Origin: Heterodera schachtii
Taxonomy: Eukaryota > Nematoda > Chromadorea > Rhabditida > Heteroderidae
Reading direction: 5' to 3'
Assembly: GCA_023374025.1 (NCBI GenBank)
Contig: SIJG01000020.1
Coordinates: 508,046-572,045 of the forward strand
DNA: 64,000 bases
Shown: piece after piece, positions 1 to 12,984 of the stretch
Layout: each line of letters starts with the position of its first letter
Position numbering within the stretch: the stretch's first letter is position 1
Position numbers and translations under genes: made by a program
Notes under the pieces: model-generated
Seen by the model: the letters and a program-made list of their open reading frames with translations, nothing else
Told to the model about the DNA's origin: nothing
Databases searched by the model: none

Positions 1-3000
1 GCTGCGTGAACAGCTTACAATCACCGAGTCGGCGAAGCCTGGCCAAGTTTACGATGCTCACGGTAAAAAAAATTTTTTTGAAGTTTTTTTATATATTTAA
101 GAGCTCCAAATCTGGCCCATAATCCTTCTTTTTTTTTGCTGAATTTAACAAAATTTTGATCGCTTTTGTGATTAGACACTGATCAAAGATTGAACTTTAA
201 ATTTTAAATTTAAATTTAAAGCTTTTTTTGATTAACAAATTTTTGTGTACGAATTTCCGTTTTGTACGTATTGTAAGATAATCAAATTTAAGTGTTTCTT
301 TTTTTTCAGAGCAGTGCCGGCTGATGCATGGACCATCGTATGTGCAAGTGTCGCCACGGCATGACCATTACGGTAATAAAATGCCAAAAAAAAAAAAAAA
401 AATTTCGTTACGCCAAATTTAAATTAACCTCAAATTTTCCATCAGATGGCGTCTGTCACATGATGTGGTGCGGTCAGAGCAACTACGGACGCATCATCAC
501 TTCTCATCCCGCGCTGGAGGGCACTGTTTGTGGCACAAATCAGTGGTCCGTTTTTGGCATTTTTGCATGTTATGACTGGTTTTTCCGATTGATTTTTTTT
601 TTAAATTTTTCAGAAATTTCATTGCACTAGAAAGAGTTGAAATTATTTGGCAAAAAATGAAATATTTAAAAATTTAAGTTTAAATGAAAAACCAAAAAGC
701 CATTTTTTTTGAATGGAAATTTTTTTTACGAAATAGGAAATTTTTGTCACTAAAAATTCATTCTCATAATTTATTAAAAAGCGGAAAAATATGGCAAATA
801 CAAAAATATGAGTTTTGAAGTAAATGGCACAATTTTTGCTTTATTAATATTAATACTTTTATTTTTATTTGATTTACTAATATTAATACATACATCTTGA
901 TTAAAATAAAGAAATTTGTAATTCTTTTTTTTCAAAAAAAAAAAAAAAAATCTAAAAAAGCATAAAATTTCATGTTAGAAAAAATTATTGGAAAATTTAA
1001 AAAAAAAAATTTATGCCCTTTACAATAATTAGTGGGAGAAATGTAAGAAATGCCGTTGTTTTGTTCCCCTTTCGGCACTCACTAATCCGCTCTTTCCCCC
1101 TGCGCAGGTGTTCGCTTGGCCGTTGTGTGCCGTGGGGCAGCGGCGGCGGCGGCTTTGCGACGCCGTTGGCACCGCGTCCACCACTCCAACCGCAACCGGT
1201 GGCCACCGTGCCAATGCTGACAACCGTCATGCCAGCAACGACGGTCAGTTCTAATGCGGCATGGAACGCGCGGCAGGAGGAAATCCGTGCCAAGTACATG
1301 CGCACGCTGGCCGAATGGCGGGCGCGGACGGAGCGCGAGCGGGCCGACTACGAACTGTGGCGGAACAGAGTGGCGACGGGTTGATCACTAGTATGATCAA
1401 TGGAGGCACGGCTAAATAATGATCAGTGATCGATGGACTGATTTTTTGATTCTAATCAACAACCTGCTGATCGCACCAGCAGAGGAGGAGACCCAAATGA
1501 TGCCAAATTGGACGGCAAATGAACAACTTTTTTTCTGTCGTCTAATTTATTGATTGATCACTTTTGTGCCGTTTTTTACTCAGTGTTTGTACTGGCATTC
1601 GTTTATATATCTCTCATGTAATTGATCAGTCGATCAATCTAAGAAATATTTGATCTATGAATGTGATCAACAAGAGAAAAGGTCTGATCAGAATTTTTAA
1701 AATCGCTGTCGTCTTGATCAGGAAATATGATGAGAGCAGATTTACCCCGAAATTCATTATAAATTGAGTCTTTTGATCAATTCATAGATTATAGTACAAA
1801 CACTTTTATTTCTATCCTCGCATCGCCATTTTTTCCATTCCAAGTGCATTTTGTTGGACTAATTTATCGCCAATTTTCATTTTAATCCCCTCAAAATGTT
1901 TAATCATTTTTGTATATATTTATTTATTTATGTTATTTTTTGGCTTTTTCTTTTTTACATTTGCTTAAAATGACATGCTCAACTGATCAGCTGAACACCA
2001 AATCATTTTTTTTCATGTTTTTTGGGATCGTTTTGGGCGCCAGCCCACTTTTTGAACCTTTAACTCTTTTTTTTTTCGTCGTCAAGCAAATCAAACAATT
2101 TTTGGTATCATTTAAAACTGTTAAAAGGCTCTATTAGCCTTAGAAAAAGCAGAAAGATATTCTAGCACACATACATATAGAAAAATAATTAGAAAAAACT
2201 TCAAAAATTTTCGACTTTTTTTTTGTTGCAATTTTTGTGTTATAACTTTTTTGGGGAATTGTCAAATCATCAAGAAATATCTTACAAACAGCTTCTAAAC
2301 ATGCACTAAGCTTTCGGTTGTTGATACCAAGATTGTTGGATTTGGTTGACAAAGAAAAAAAAGTTACAACCCAAAAACCCGGGCTGGCGCCAAAAAACGA
2401 TGGTCCAAAACGAGCCCCCCACTCATTTCGGTGCACTATTCACAACAATTGTCAAATTTAATTATTTTTTTGGATAAACTAATTACCTAATTACCACTTT
2501 TCCTAATTAATTACGTCTACAAAGCATTTTTTAACTCCCTGCTGCCCAACCTTTAGTTACGTAATGATTAAAAATTTTAATTAAATTTTATAGTAAATTT
2601 AATTTGTCCACATACCTAAGTGACCTTTGTTTGTCTTTTCAAAGTGACCTTTGCTCTTTGATCTTTTGATGATCTTTGATCTTTAATCTGTGATTGTTCG
2701 TCTCCCTTTGATCTTTAGCCTTTCTCTCTTTTTATTGTATCCGTTTGACCTTGAAATTTTTTTTTTCTCGCAATTTTCCGCTCTTTCCCTCATAATTACC
2801 TGTATTTTAAAATTTTCCCCAATTTTTTTTTGCCTATCTCTCTCTCCGTTTTAAAGTGTGGCGCTCGTCAAACTTTCAAATTTGCACTATTTTTTTTGCC
2901 TCTATTTCCCCCTCCGGTGATGTTTTTGGCCACGCCCTTTCCCCCCTTTCATTTTCACAATTTAATTAAATGCGAAAATTTGCGCGCGGCCAAAATTTGG

Positions 3001-6000
3001 CGATTTAAAAGTTGAAAAATTAAATTCAAATTTTCTAAATTGAACCCCGTCCTTTTCAGTCCCAAGTTGACGGCCAATGGTCCGACTGGTCACCGTTCGA
3101 GTGCCATCAATGCTTCTGCTCGGACATCAGCGGTGCCATTGGAGTTGTGGGTTTTTTGCCGGTTGATCCAAAATTCTTGAGAGTTCAGATATCATGAATT
3201 ACTTGGAACACGAATGCTCCCGAATTCCCAACTTTGGGCACATTCCCGAGCCCCCAAGGATTCTGGCCCAGATTCCGGGGCCACACCCTTGAAAAAATAT
3301 GAAAGTTTCCATGATATGGGGCATTTTGGCATTTCTTTGACTTCTAAAAGGTACACCCCTTCCGGCATTTCCACCGGATCAGTTCCCCTCCCCTCCGGCA
3401 TAATAAAAATTTTCAAATTTGTAAGTTTTTAAAAAAAGTTTTAAAATTTTTATAAAGAAAAGTTTCTAAGATTTTTTAAAAATTTCGAGGATTAAAAACA
3501 AATAATTGGGATACGATCCCCGCCAAAATTATTAATTGCTTAGGATTTTCAAATTTATCACAATAAAAATCCTTTTATTTCGGGATGCATGCGGATTTTT
3601 AAAATAACTTTTTTGTCCTTTGGCACAGACACTTTCCGAACGGAACTGCTCCAATCCGGCACCACAGAACGGAGGTGCCGAGTGCAGTGGGCCTGCGCAT
3701 CGTGCCGCCGTCTGTTCGCGCAAATGCCCGCAGGAGCGCCAGTCGGTCAACCAGGTGGGCCAATTAGGGTCAATATTCGTGATAAGTCTCTTCATCCATT
3801 GCACACGATTGGGTCATTTTGTAAATTGGTTAATTAGCGTGTTTATTCCATTAACGGGTTCGATCATTAGTGGTCATTAGCCTGGCTCATAGCAAATGGC
3901 TCATTAGCCATTGATTCATTAGGGAATCTGTGGGTTATTTATTAACAAATGGCTCATTATAAATATTTGGGCCATTAGCGAATTGACTTATTATAAATGT
4001 TTGGGTCATTAGCGAGTTGGCTCATTAGGAAAAGTGTGGGTCATTAGTAAATTGGCTAATTACTAATGATAACAAACAACAACTGTCCAGTACATTTCGG
4101 CAAAATGCACGGAGCACCAACGCGTTCGCCAGGACCCCGAGCTGACCGGCACCGGCAGTCAGCTGACCCGCTTTCCCCAGAGGGCATGTAAAGTGTTTTG
4201 TGACGTCAAAAATGAAGGCGGGGCGCCGCGCAACTACCGCTTTTACGGGGACGACTTGCCGGACGGGGGTGAGAGGCCTAAGCCATAGGAATTTCTTGAA
4301 ATTTTCAACTTACCTAATCGGTCGGTAACCTCTGATTTTATAGTTTTTTGTCTCGTCCCTGTTAAGAGAAATGGAATCCCCAAAAAGGTCTCTTCCCGTT
4401 AATTTTCAACTGGCCCAAAAATTTTTTGCCAATTTTTAAGTAAACAAAATTAATTATAAATTTTGAAAATTTCCCAAATTTTTTTTTTTTGGGCTTGGGT
4501 TAGGGCCAGGGTTGTCCCCCCAGTTCTGAATCTTGAACGGCATTTTTATCGTCCTGTATTGCGGCCATTACTTTTGGCCGTCTCGACCCGAATCCCAATC
4601 CGACATTTTACGACCCGTGGTATCCATGGTTTGGTCCTTCTTTTTTCACATTTTGTGAAGAATTTACGTTCATTTTGTTTTTTACTTAAATAATGAATAC
4701 ATAAATTAACAGCTCCTTGCGGTTGGAATCGTTACTGTCTGAACGGCGAGTGTACGGTAAGTGCCTTTAAAATTACAAAATTTTTTAATTTTCATTTTGC
4801 TTTTACATATTTATTCTTTAACAACCTTCTTCACATGCCACTTAAACCAATAACATTCAGCGGGATTCACACTTTTTTGTTACAAAATCTTTGGGTTTGG
4901 CTTACGGTATGGTACCCTATCGCCGGTTAATGTAATTCCTTTTTTTACCAATTAATTTGCTACCTTCCGATGGATGCTTTTGCCCTTCCCCTTTCCCCCT
5001 TTTCGTTTTTAATAACAATTTTGCTTTCATTACCAATTACATAGATACTGTATACAGTAACGAGTCACTATCGTATACGTTTTGCCTTTGTTTCGTTTCC
5101 ATAACAAAGACATTCTCTCATCCACCAATAGATTGTCCACAAATACTTTTGGCGAGATTGCCTTCGGCAATGGACAATAACGACGCCGGCCAGCACCATC
5201 GCCACACCCGCACCGTTCCGGCGAGTTACAAGTGGTGAAAAGTCGCCAAGCGACAACGACCAGCGAGTTTTGAGCGACGGCGAGTCGCTGAGCGACAGCG
5301 ACCGGCGAGTTTTGAGCGACGGCGAGTCGCTGAGCGATAGCGACACAAAAATTTTGAGCGGCGGCGAGTCGCCAATCGACAGCGACCGGCAAATTTTGAG
5401 CGACGGTGATTCTCCGACGGGCGGCAGCGACCGGCGAATTTTGAGCGACGGCGAGTTGCCGGGCGACAATGACCGGCGAGTATTGAGCGACGGTGAGTCG
5501 CCGGGCGACGCCGGCGACTCTGGCATTCCCTCGGGCGTCCTCGTTGGACCAAAGCGTTGGCGTGACCTTTTGGTGTTGGAGGACAGAAAATGGCTTCAAC
5601 TTGAACTACTCACAAACAATTAACTAACAACACACACACACATTCATTCAACAGAATACGGGACTTTTGTTGCTTGGGACTGAAATGACGGCGCTCCATT
5701 TTTTGTTTTGTTTTTGTATTAACGTTTTTTATTTCTTGGTATTTTGCTTATAAACTCTGTGATCTCTGACTCGTATTCTTTGATCACTGATCAAAATCAC
5801 TTGTTTTTGTGAAGGCACTCAGCTGTGACAGTTCGCTGTTGCTAATCGCTGAATACGGTGAGCATTGTCCGGCCAAGGAAGAACGGTGCCCGACGAATTC
5901 CGTCGACGAGCCAAAAACCGCGGCACAGTTGAACGTGCCACGGCATTTCGCCATTGGGCAGTGGGAACAATGGTATGGTGTACAGCTAACTGTATTTCTC

Positions 6001-9000
6001 CGATCACTTCCACCCGTGATCGGTTGACCAATGGTTGATTATGCAAATTTTTAGATACCCGGAAAATTAAGAAAGCGGATTATCTGCGCCATCGGCCTGA
6101 TAATATCCCATTTTTGATCAGTTTACTGCTAAAAAAATCCACCGATCACACTTTCGGATAGTCTGGGATAATCTCTGTTTGATCCCTTGGATTTAATCAC
6201 TTCGACAACCATCATCTGATCACTTATCCGACCGATCAAAATTTCGGTTTTTCATTTTTTGATCATTGAGTCCACTTTTGTGCCAACTTTGAGGTCTTCG
6301 TGGTCCCCATGTACGGCTTCGTGCGGAAATGCCGGCGTTCAGTTCCGTTCTCGCGTGTGCCCCGCCGGTGGTCGATGCGATGGCGGGCCGAGCAGCGAGA
6401 GTCAGCCGTGCAACCGGATCTGTCAGTGATAAGGATGGCTCAAATTTGTCATTGTTTTCAAGGACTGTCCTTATTTAGTGGGGGGGGGGGGAATGGCCGA
6501 ATTTTCTTACAAAATTTAACATTTTTTTTAATGTTTTCCATAGACAATTTTGTTTGAAAATAATCGGAATTTTTTAAGCGCCACATTTTACTAATTAGGG
6601 TTCCAGCTTAAGCTTGGCAAGGACATTTCAAGGATTTGGTTGATCCCAAATACGGTAGTCCTTAGGAATTTTAATTTAAAAATTCTTAAATATTTATTTT
6701 TTGTTTTTATTTCAGCATGTCCAGCAACTTTGGCTGGCGATGCTGCCAAATGGTCGGAATGGGTCGGTCTTTAAAACAATTTCTGGCACTCGATTTGCAA
6801 AAATTTGATAATTTTTACAACAACGCCCATTTCAGTCCCCGTGGACTCGGTGTTCCGTCAGCTGCGGTCGTGGCAGCCAAGCGCGTTACCGTCGATGCAC
6901 AACAACACCCTCAACACTCACACAGCACACCGTGTCCTATACATGCTCACCAGGTAGAGAGGCAGGACAAATTGATAACGCATATAATCAACGAATGGTA
7001 ATTAGTGATGCGGAGAAATCAATTAAGGATAATTAATGGCATATGGGAGTCAATTCATTAAGACACATCGACAAATCAAAGAAATTAAAGAAGTGACAAT
7101 CACGGATGGTAATTAGTGACCACTTGAAAATAATTAAGGAGGATAATTAATGGCATAAGAGTCATTTAAATAATGTGGACCATTTAATCAGAAATTACTG
7201 TAAGTATCAATGAATACGATACATAGACAAATCAATTCAAGGAGTGACACAGTAATTAAAGCATGGAAAATCAATTAAATATAGCTGGCTGTAATTACTA
7301 ATTAATTAAAGAGCTATCCTTTATTACAGTCCATTACCCTACCAACAATTTACTACTACGGTGAAGAATGGTTATTGTAACTGGGTAAAAAAATTTTAAA
7401 AAGCTCCTTTGTTACAATCCATTACCATACCAAAAAATTTGCCACTACGGTAGAAAAATAGTTAAAATATAATTTTTTAATTTTAAAGGCAAATCAATTG
7501 AAATACGCAAGTGTGAGGAGGCGCTGTGTGAGCAGCAACAACAACAACGACGCAAATATGGCCAATGGACCGAATGGTCGGCGTGGTCGGCATGTTCAAG
7601 CAGTTGCGGACCGGGCTCAAGTGTACGGACCAGGACATGCTCACAGGTAAATGCAACCACGTGTTGGCGCTTTTTCACCCTTTATTTTGACGGAAAAAAA
7701 AATTTTCTAAAATTTTTTTTGAGAAATTTTCATAAAAAATAATTTTGACGGAAAAAATTTCTTTAATTTTAAAGTATTTTCTAGCAAAAAAAATTATGAA
7801 ACTTGGAAATTTTAGAACATTTCAGAAAAATTCTAGAAAATTTTAGTAAAAAATTTTTTGAGAAATTTTCATGAAAAATATTTTTGAAGATAAAATTTTT
7901 ATATCGGTCACTCGGTTTTTAAAAAATTGTGCATTTTAGGAACCATGTGATGGCATGTCGCAGCAAAAGTTGGCCTGTAATCTGAAAGATTGTGCCACAT
8001 GGAGTCAATGGGTAAGTTCACATTTAATTTGGGCCCGGTACTGACAATAGCCGCGCTTATTAGGGGCAATTAATTACCCTAATTGATTAATTGGATTCTC
8101 ATTCATTGGCCAGGGAGCATGGAGTGATTGCTCATTGCTGTGCGGAAAAGGAATGCGATCGAGGAGTCGGTGAGTGTGGCATTTTTTGATGGGCGGGCAT
8201 TCACTGATCAAAGATGACCCTGAAAACCCCAAAATCAACTTTTCGTAAAAAATTCCATCATGGGCGTTTCGCAAAAGTGCCAAATTTACAGACAAATAAT
8301 TGCCATATGAATGATTTTCTTTTTTCTCTGCACATACATATTCCTTCGTCCCCCTTCCTCATCTCATGCTTCTTTTCCTCTCGCTCATACACACTATTTC
8401 TCTTCTTTCTATCAATATCTCTGCTCCCTCCAATGCACCGATATATTCAACCTATACTTTATCAGTTCTAATCATTTCCATTTTAAACTATTTTTGCTGT
8501 TTTGTTATCGCTTCCCAGCCTTTTGGCTGTAGTTTTGTACACTTGGTCGGAGTCTTTACTCCCCAATGTTTTAACTTTTGGAAATGGGTCGTTGTGGGGA
8601 GCTTGCTCCCTCACGGCTGTGCGTCGACCCGTTATAGCACTTGCCTACGGGAACGGCGCGTCTCCCCTGCGGGGGAGAACAAAATCAGCATGTTAATTTC
8701 TGTTGGACCGTAATCATGGATTAGTTCATGCCAATCCCCAAATTTGGGGTCACACACACCCATTTTGCCAGATTGGCATCCTGAAGAATGCCGGGACCTC
8801 TCCCTATCCTTGAATTCCCTACTACCTTTTCCAGCACATGTCCTGCCGGCTCGTCCTGTCCTGGGCTTGGCATTGAGCAGCAGTCATGCAATGAGCAGCC
8901 TTGTGACCTGCTGCTGTCTGCTGCTGACAGCCAAGCGCCACTTTGGAGGTAAAGCCAAAAAAAAAACAGTTGACCCTTTAAGAAAAACTAACTGCTAAAT

Positions 9001-11017
9001 GAAAAAAATTCGAGAATTTTTCGGTCTGGATTTCGAAATATTTCCTGAAAACTGTTCCTTATTGTTAGGGATGTTCGAGCCTTAGTTTTCCACAACTAAT
9101 GAATTTTGGGCATTTTCTTTTCCATCAGCAGACCAATAAACCCTGATTTGGCTATAATTTATAAAAAAAATTTCCAGAGCAACCAAAATCTGGCCCAAAA
9201 TTCAAAAAAAAAAAAAAAAAAATTCATTTTCGGCGCTTAATCTGACAATAAAAATCTGTTCAATTTTTTATCTTTCCCAAAAATGAAAAGTTTTAGAAAT
9301 ATCACCTGGAAAAATTTTTGTAAATGCAATTTTTTTACATTTCCCCCTGCCCCAAAACTGAATCTTTTCTTGTCATGGCATTTGACTTTGAGAGTCGAGA
9401 ACGAGACTCTCGAAAGTATATTAATTAATATAATTATTATTTAATGGATTTTTCCCATCCTCCAAAAAAAAGTGTGTGGGGCGAGTGGGGTCCGTGCTCC
9501 GTGTCCTGCGGCAACGGCGTCCGGCGTCGGACCCGGGCGTGCCACCGCGGCAGCTGTCCGGGCAGTCATTTTGAGGTGGGCGGTAAAAGTTATGGCATGG
9601 TGGCAACGATCAATTTTGATTGCTAAATTGTTGCCTCGAGACTCTCGACTCGTACAACAATTATGAGGGATGAAATTTTGCAAAAGCAAAAAAAAAAATG
9701 AAATTAATTATTTTAACCCAAATGAGACGCACAAATAATGATTTTTTTTTTCTCAAAATCAATTATTATTATTATTATTACTCTATTTTAATAAAATTTT
9801 ATTTTTTTAACCAAATTTTTAAAGAAAACTCGGCGGCCAAAAATTATATAATTGACCCAAAAACGCACAAAATGCTTCTGCTGAATTTTTCGGTTTTTTG
9901 AAAAATTTATTTATTTTTTTCACTATATTAAAGTTAGCATTCTTTATCTTTTTAATAGAAGCTCTTTGAAGAACTTAGTACTCTTTGAAACTTTGTGCGC
10001 TTCTGATCATTTTTTGAAAACTTACAGGGGATTAGGTTCTCAAAATATTTAATTAAAAAAAGAAAATCAAATTTTCAAGACTCTCGACCATCGAAAACCC
10101 GTGCAATTTAGCCACTTTTATTGATATTTAACACAAAATCCGCTTTTTAAGTCCGCCATGTGCAACGAAGCAGAGTGTGCCGTGCCCGACGCAGCATGGG
10201 GAGGTCTGTCTGTCGCTGCTGAAAAATTCCACGGATAAGCAAATTTCAAAAATTATAGGCTTTCGGTTCGAGTTGAATGCAAACTCAGACCTATTATCAG
10301 AAAAACCAGAAAAAAATTCGGGGCGAGTAACTCGAAGATTTTTTTTTTCAAAATTATGCGCCTCAAATGAAAAGGATAATATTTTTTGCGAATTTTTTTT
10401 TTTTTTTGCCAATGATGGCCTACGATTTCTTTGGTCAGTTTTTGCAAAAAAAAAAAAAGAATTTAAGAAAATTTGAGAATTTTCTAGAATTGATAAACTT
10501 CTCCCTCGCTCCCCCCCCCCCCCTCCCCAAAAAAATAAACTGATTCAAATACGTGTCTTGTGATTATATTTTTCACTTTTCATATACTTTTAATTAGGTG
10601 TTTATGAAAATTTCCCCACTTTTACGGTTTCAGTTTTATTAAGTTTTTTTTGAATTTAAATGTCTGGTTTTCCTTTTTTCAAAAATAATTTTGTGTCTTG
10701 AAAGCCAAAGTCGGACCAAACTTTTGTGGCCATTTCATATGCTACATTGCTTAATTACCCAGTTCATTTTGGCAATTTTTTCCATGGATTTTTTGAGCGA
10801 TTTTTTTTATTTATAGCTTTTTTGAACCATCAGTTTTTGGCATTTTTCAGGCTGGGGTTACTGGTCGCCCTGCTCCGAGCCGTGCGGTGCCGTCGGAATG
10901 CGTCGGCGCGTCCGCAAATGTTACGGCAGCGGCAAATGCCCGGGCGACGACGTGCAGCGCGAGCAATGCGTGGCCACCGCCGGGGACGGCGGTGGAGAAC
11001 GGCACAAATGCCCGTGA
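1..11017 (+). CDS. ADAMTS-family secreted metalloprotease, 3' portion (cysteine-rich, spacer and TSP1 domains)
   Basis: Spliced gene entering from upstream; the catalytic domain lies outside the window. I resolve 19 exons with consistent phases: 1-62, 310-372, 446-545, 1108-1369, 3060-3146, 3629-3754, 4091-4268, 4713-4756, 5815-5972, 6294-6421, 6716-6762, 6836-6953, 7489-7646, 7940-8011, 8114-8169, 8835-8948, 9473-9575, 10152-10203 and 10851-11017 (about 697 residues). The first exons give the ADAMTS cysteine-rich domain, with the diagnostic [14 protein letters not shown] and [10 protein letters not shown] motifs. A Gly/Pro-rich then charged linker follows, then a TSP1 repeat ([11 protein letters not shown]), a cysteine-rich spacer (YISAKC, CKVFCD, CGWNRYC) and about six further TSP1 repeats with WSxWSxC and CSxSCG motifs. 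ADAMTS enzymes cut extracellular-matrix proteins; the nematode relatives are GON-1 and the ADT proteins. I cannot assign an orthologue without the catalytic half. Exon 9 and 17 acceptors are weak (AAG). Confidence 0.88.
2018..2415. repeat. Foldback repeat in ADAMTS intron
   Basis: The ends are inverted copies around a GGCGCC core (TTTGGGCGCCAGCCC on the left, GGGCTGGCGCC on the right, with further matches outside). The interior shares words such as 'TTGGTATCATT', 'CTCTATTAGCC' and 'GACAAAGAAAAAA' with the element at 19832-20124 and the foldback at 22089-22465, so these look related. Confidence 0.6.
3835..4070. repeat. Degenerate tandem repeat in ADAMTS intron
   Basis: About six imperfect copies of a roughly 40-bp unit built on the words GGCTCATTA and TGGGTCATTAGCGA. 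It fills most of the intron between exons 3629-3754 and 4091-4268. Confidence 0.6.
5132..5623 (+). other. Possible alternative terminal exon of the ADAMTS gene, encoding 14-residue Ser/Asp repeats
   Basis: This GC-rich, fully open block lies in the intron between exons 4713-4756 and 5815-5972. An acceptor (CCAATAG) at 5131 opens a 164-codon frame that joins the preceding phase-0 donor in frame and runs to TAA at 5621-5623. It encodes a Thr/Pro/Ala segment and then about six imperfect 14-residue repeats of the type [14 protein letters not shown] (42-nt unit, about 5244-5520), ending [12 protein letters not shown]. If used, it would make a short isoform that ends after the spacer and lacks the later TSP1 repeats. 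The opposite strand is also open in several frames, as expected of a GC-rich minisatellite, so this may be only an intronic repeat. Confidence 0.4.
7000..7440. repeat. Degenerate AT-rich repeats in ADAMTS intron
   Basis: Repeated words such as GGTAATTAGTGA, GATAATTAATGGCAT and TTACAATCCATTACC recur two or three times each. No coding potential is seen. Confidence 0.45.
8507..8693 (+). pseudogene. U2-like snRNA copy in an ADAMTS intron, lacking the branch-site region
   Basis: It starts ATCGCTTCCCAGCC and keeps the U2 5' hairpin, an Sm-like site (AACTTTTGG), the GGGGAGCTTGCTCCC stem-loop III, the stem-loop IV loop (TAGCACTTG) and the terminal CTCCCC hairpin seen in the 40341-40543 copy. The region that should contain GUGUAGUA and the following SL II is missing or unrecognisable. 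The 170 bases upstream (about 8340-8506) closely match the upstream flank of the copy at 40341-40543 on the minus strand. It was therefore duplicated as DNA with its promoter, not retrotransposed. It could be a variant snRNA but is more likely a pseudogene. Confidence 0.65.
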
Positions 11018-11512
11018 AACGACTCATTGATTTTGATTTATGGCTCCCGCTAATTAGGCCCAATTAATTAATTAATTGAATAATTTTCTTTTACAACATT
11101 CCCCACTTCATCCTCATTTTGCGGGTTCCCTTAACTGCCTCTCCTCAATTGCTTTGTAGTGTTAATTATCATTTTAATTTATAATTTAATTAATTTAATT
11201 GACTATGGAAAATCTGGCATTTATTTATTTTTAATGATTGAATAAAGTAATAATTATTTTGAAATCTTTTTAATTATTTATCAAAAATTAGCTTTAACAA
11301 TAGTATTTTCAAAAACTTTGTTTCTGTGGGTTTTTCAAAAAAAATTAAAATAATTTTTTCGAGAATAATGAATTTTTTAAAAATTAGGAAAATTTTTTAA
11401 AAATTTCGAGAAATTTCCTATTTTTAAAAATTGCATACATAACAAAAGGTAAATGTTTAAGAAGTTTCGGATGAATTTTGCTTCTACCGCCTTGACTCAA
11501 TTAAAGCAAGAA

Positions 11513-12479
11513 AGGAAGTGAGAAAGAGAGAGGTGAGTGAGAGAGAGTGTGGGTGAGAAAGAGAGATAGTGAGAGAGAGAGAGAGGAGAGAACTAATAAA
11601 AAAGATAAAATTGATACAGAAAGGAAAGAAAAATAAATAGAGATGTATGTTACGGAATACAGAGAAAGAAGGAAATATAGAATTTAAAGGACATGAGAGA
11701 GAGGAGAGAAGAGAGGAAAAGAGAGCGAGGGGAAGTAGATAAGAAGATGGAAGGAAGTGAAGAGAAAGAAGAGAAGAGAGTAAGAGAGAGAGAGAGTGAG
11801 AAAAGTAAAAAGAGAGAGAAAAGAAAAGAAGAGAGAAAAGGAGAGAGAGAAAAGAAGTGCGAGAGAGAGTTAACGATAGAGAGCGCGTGAGGAGAGGAGA
11901 GAATAGAGGAAAGGATAAAATGAGAGAGAGAGAGGAGAGAAGAGAATAGAGTAAACGATAAAATAAGAGAGAGAGGAGAGAAGAGAGGAAACGATGGAGA
12001 GAGAATGAGGAGAGGAGAGAGAGTGAGGAGGGAAAAGAGGAAAGGAGGAGAGAGACTGAGGAGAAAAGAGAGGAAGGGAGAGAGGAAAGGAGGGAGAGAG
12101 AGAGGAGAGGAGGGAAGAACGGAGAGAGAAAAGGTGAGGAGAGGAGAGAAGAGAGGAAACGATAGAGAGAGAGTGAGGAGAGAATAAGGAAAGGATAAAG
12201 AGTGAGAGAGGAGAGGAGAGAATAAAAGAACGGTTAAAGTGAGAGAGCAAGAGAGAGAGAGAAAGAGGGAGAGAGACTGAGGAGAAAAGAGAGGAAACGA
12301 GTGAGAGTGAGGAGAAGAAAGGAAAGGAGGGATAGAGAGGAGGGAAGAACGGAGAGAGAAAAGGTGAGGAGAGGAGAGAAGAGAGGAAACGATAGAGAGA
12401 GAGTGAGGAGAGAATAAGGAAAGGATAAAGAGTGAGAGAGGAGAGGAGAGAATAAAAGAACGGTTAAAGTGAGAGAGCA

Positions 12480-12510
<31 letters not shown>

Positions 12511-12984
12511 CTGAGGAGAAAAGAGAGGAAGGGAGAGAGGAAAGGAGGGAGAGAGAGAGGAGAGGAGGGAAGAACGGAGAGAGAAAAGGTGAGGAGAGGA
12601 GAGAAGAGAGGAAACGATAGAGAGAGAGTGAGGAGAGAATAAGGAAAGGATAAAGAGTGAGAGAGGAGAGGAGAGAATAAAAGAACGGTTAAAGTGAGAG
12701 AGCAAGAGAGAGAGAGAAAGAGGGAGAGAGACTGAGGAGAAAAGAGAGGAAAGGAGTGAGAGTGAGGAGAGAAGAAAGGAAACGAGGGAGAGAGAGAGGA
12801 GAGAAGAAAGGTGAGGAGAGAAGAGAGGAAAGGAGAGAGAGAGAGAGAGAGAGAGAGACTGAGGAGAAAGAGAGGAAAGGAGTGAGAGAGAGAGAGAGAA
12901 GGAGAGAAGAGCAGAAAGAAGGGAGTGAGAGAGAGAAATGATGAGAGAGAGAGAAGAAGAAAAAGAAAGAGAGTAAATATGAAG
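11513..12984. repeat. GA-rich satellite with about 225-230-bp higher-order repeats
   Basis: Almost pure purine on the plus strand (GAGAGA, GGAGAG, GAAAGG) for nearly 1.5 kb. Within it a longer unit recurs: the word AAGGTGAGGAGAGG lies at 12131, 12361 and 12586, giving spacings of 230 and 225 bp. Long open frames of Ser/Leu/Phe on the minus strand and Arg/Glu on the plus strand are by-products. Such tracts can form triplex (H-DNA). Confidence 0.9.

Noticed and set aside
5030..5599. 189-codon minus-strand frame with [12 protein letters not shown] repeats
   Set aside because: Mirror of the 42-nt minisatellite; the plus-strand frame joins the ADAMTS exon in phase, the minus strand has no partner.
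11650..12705. 351-codon minus-strand open frame rich in Ser, Leu and Phe
   Set aside because: It lies wholly in the GA satellite; the CT-rich strand reads as Ser/Leu/Phe in any frame and the frame repeats with the satellite period.
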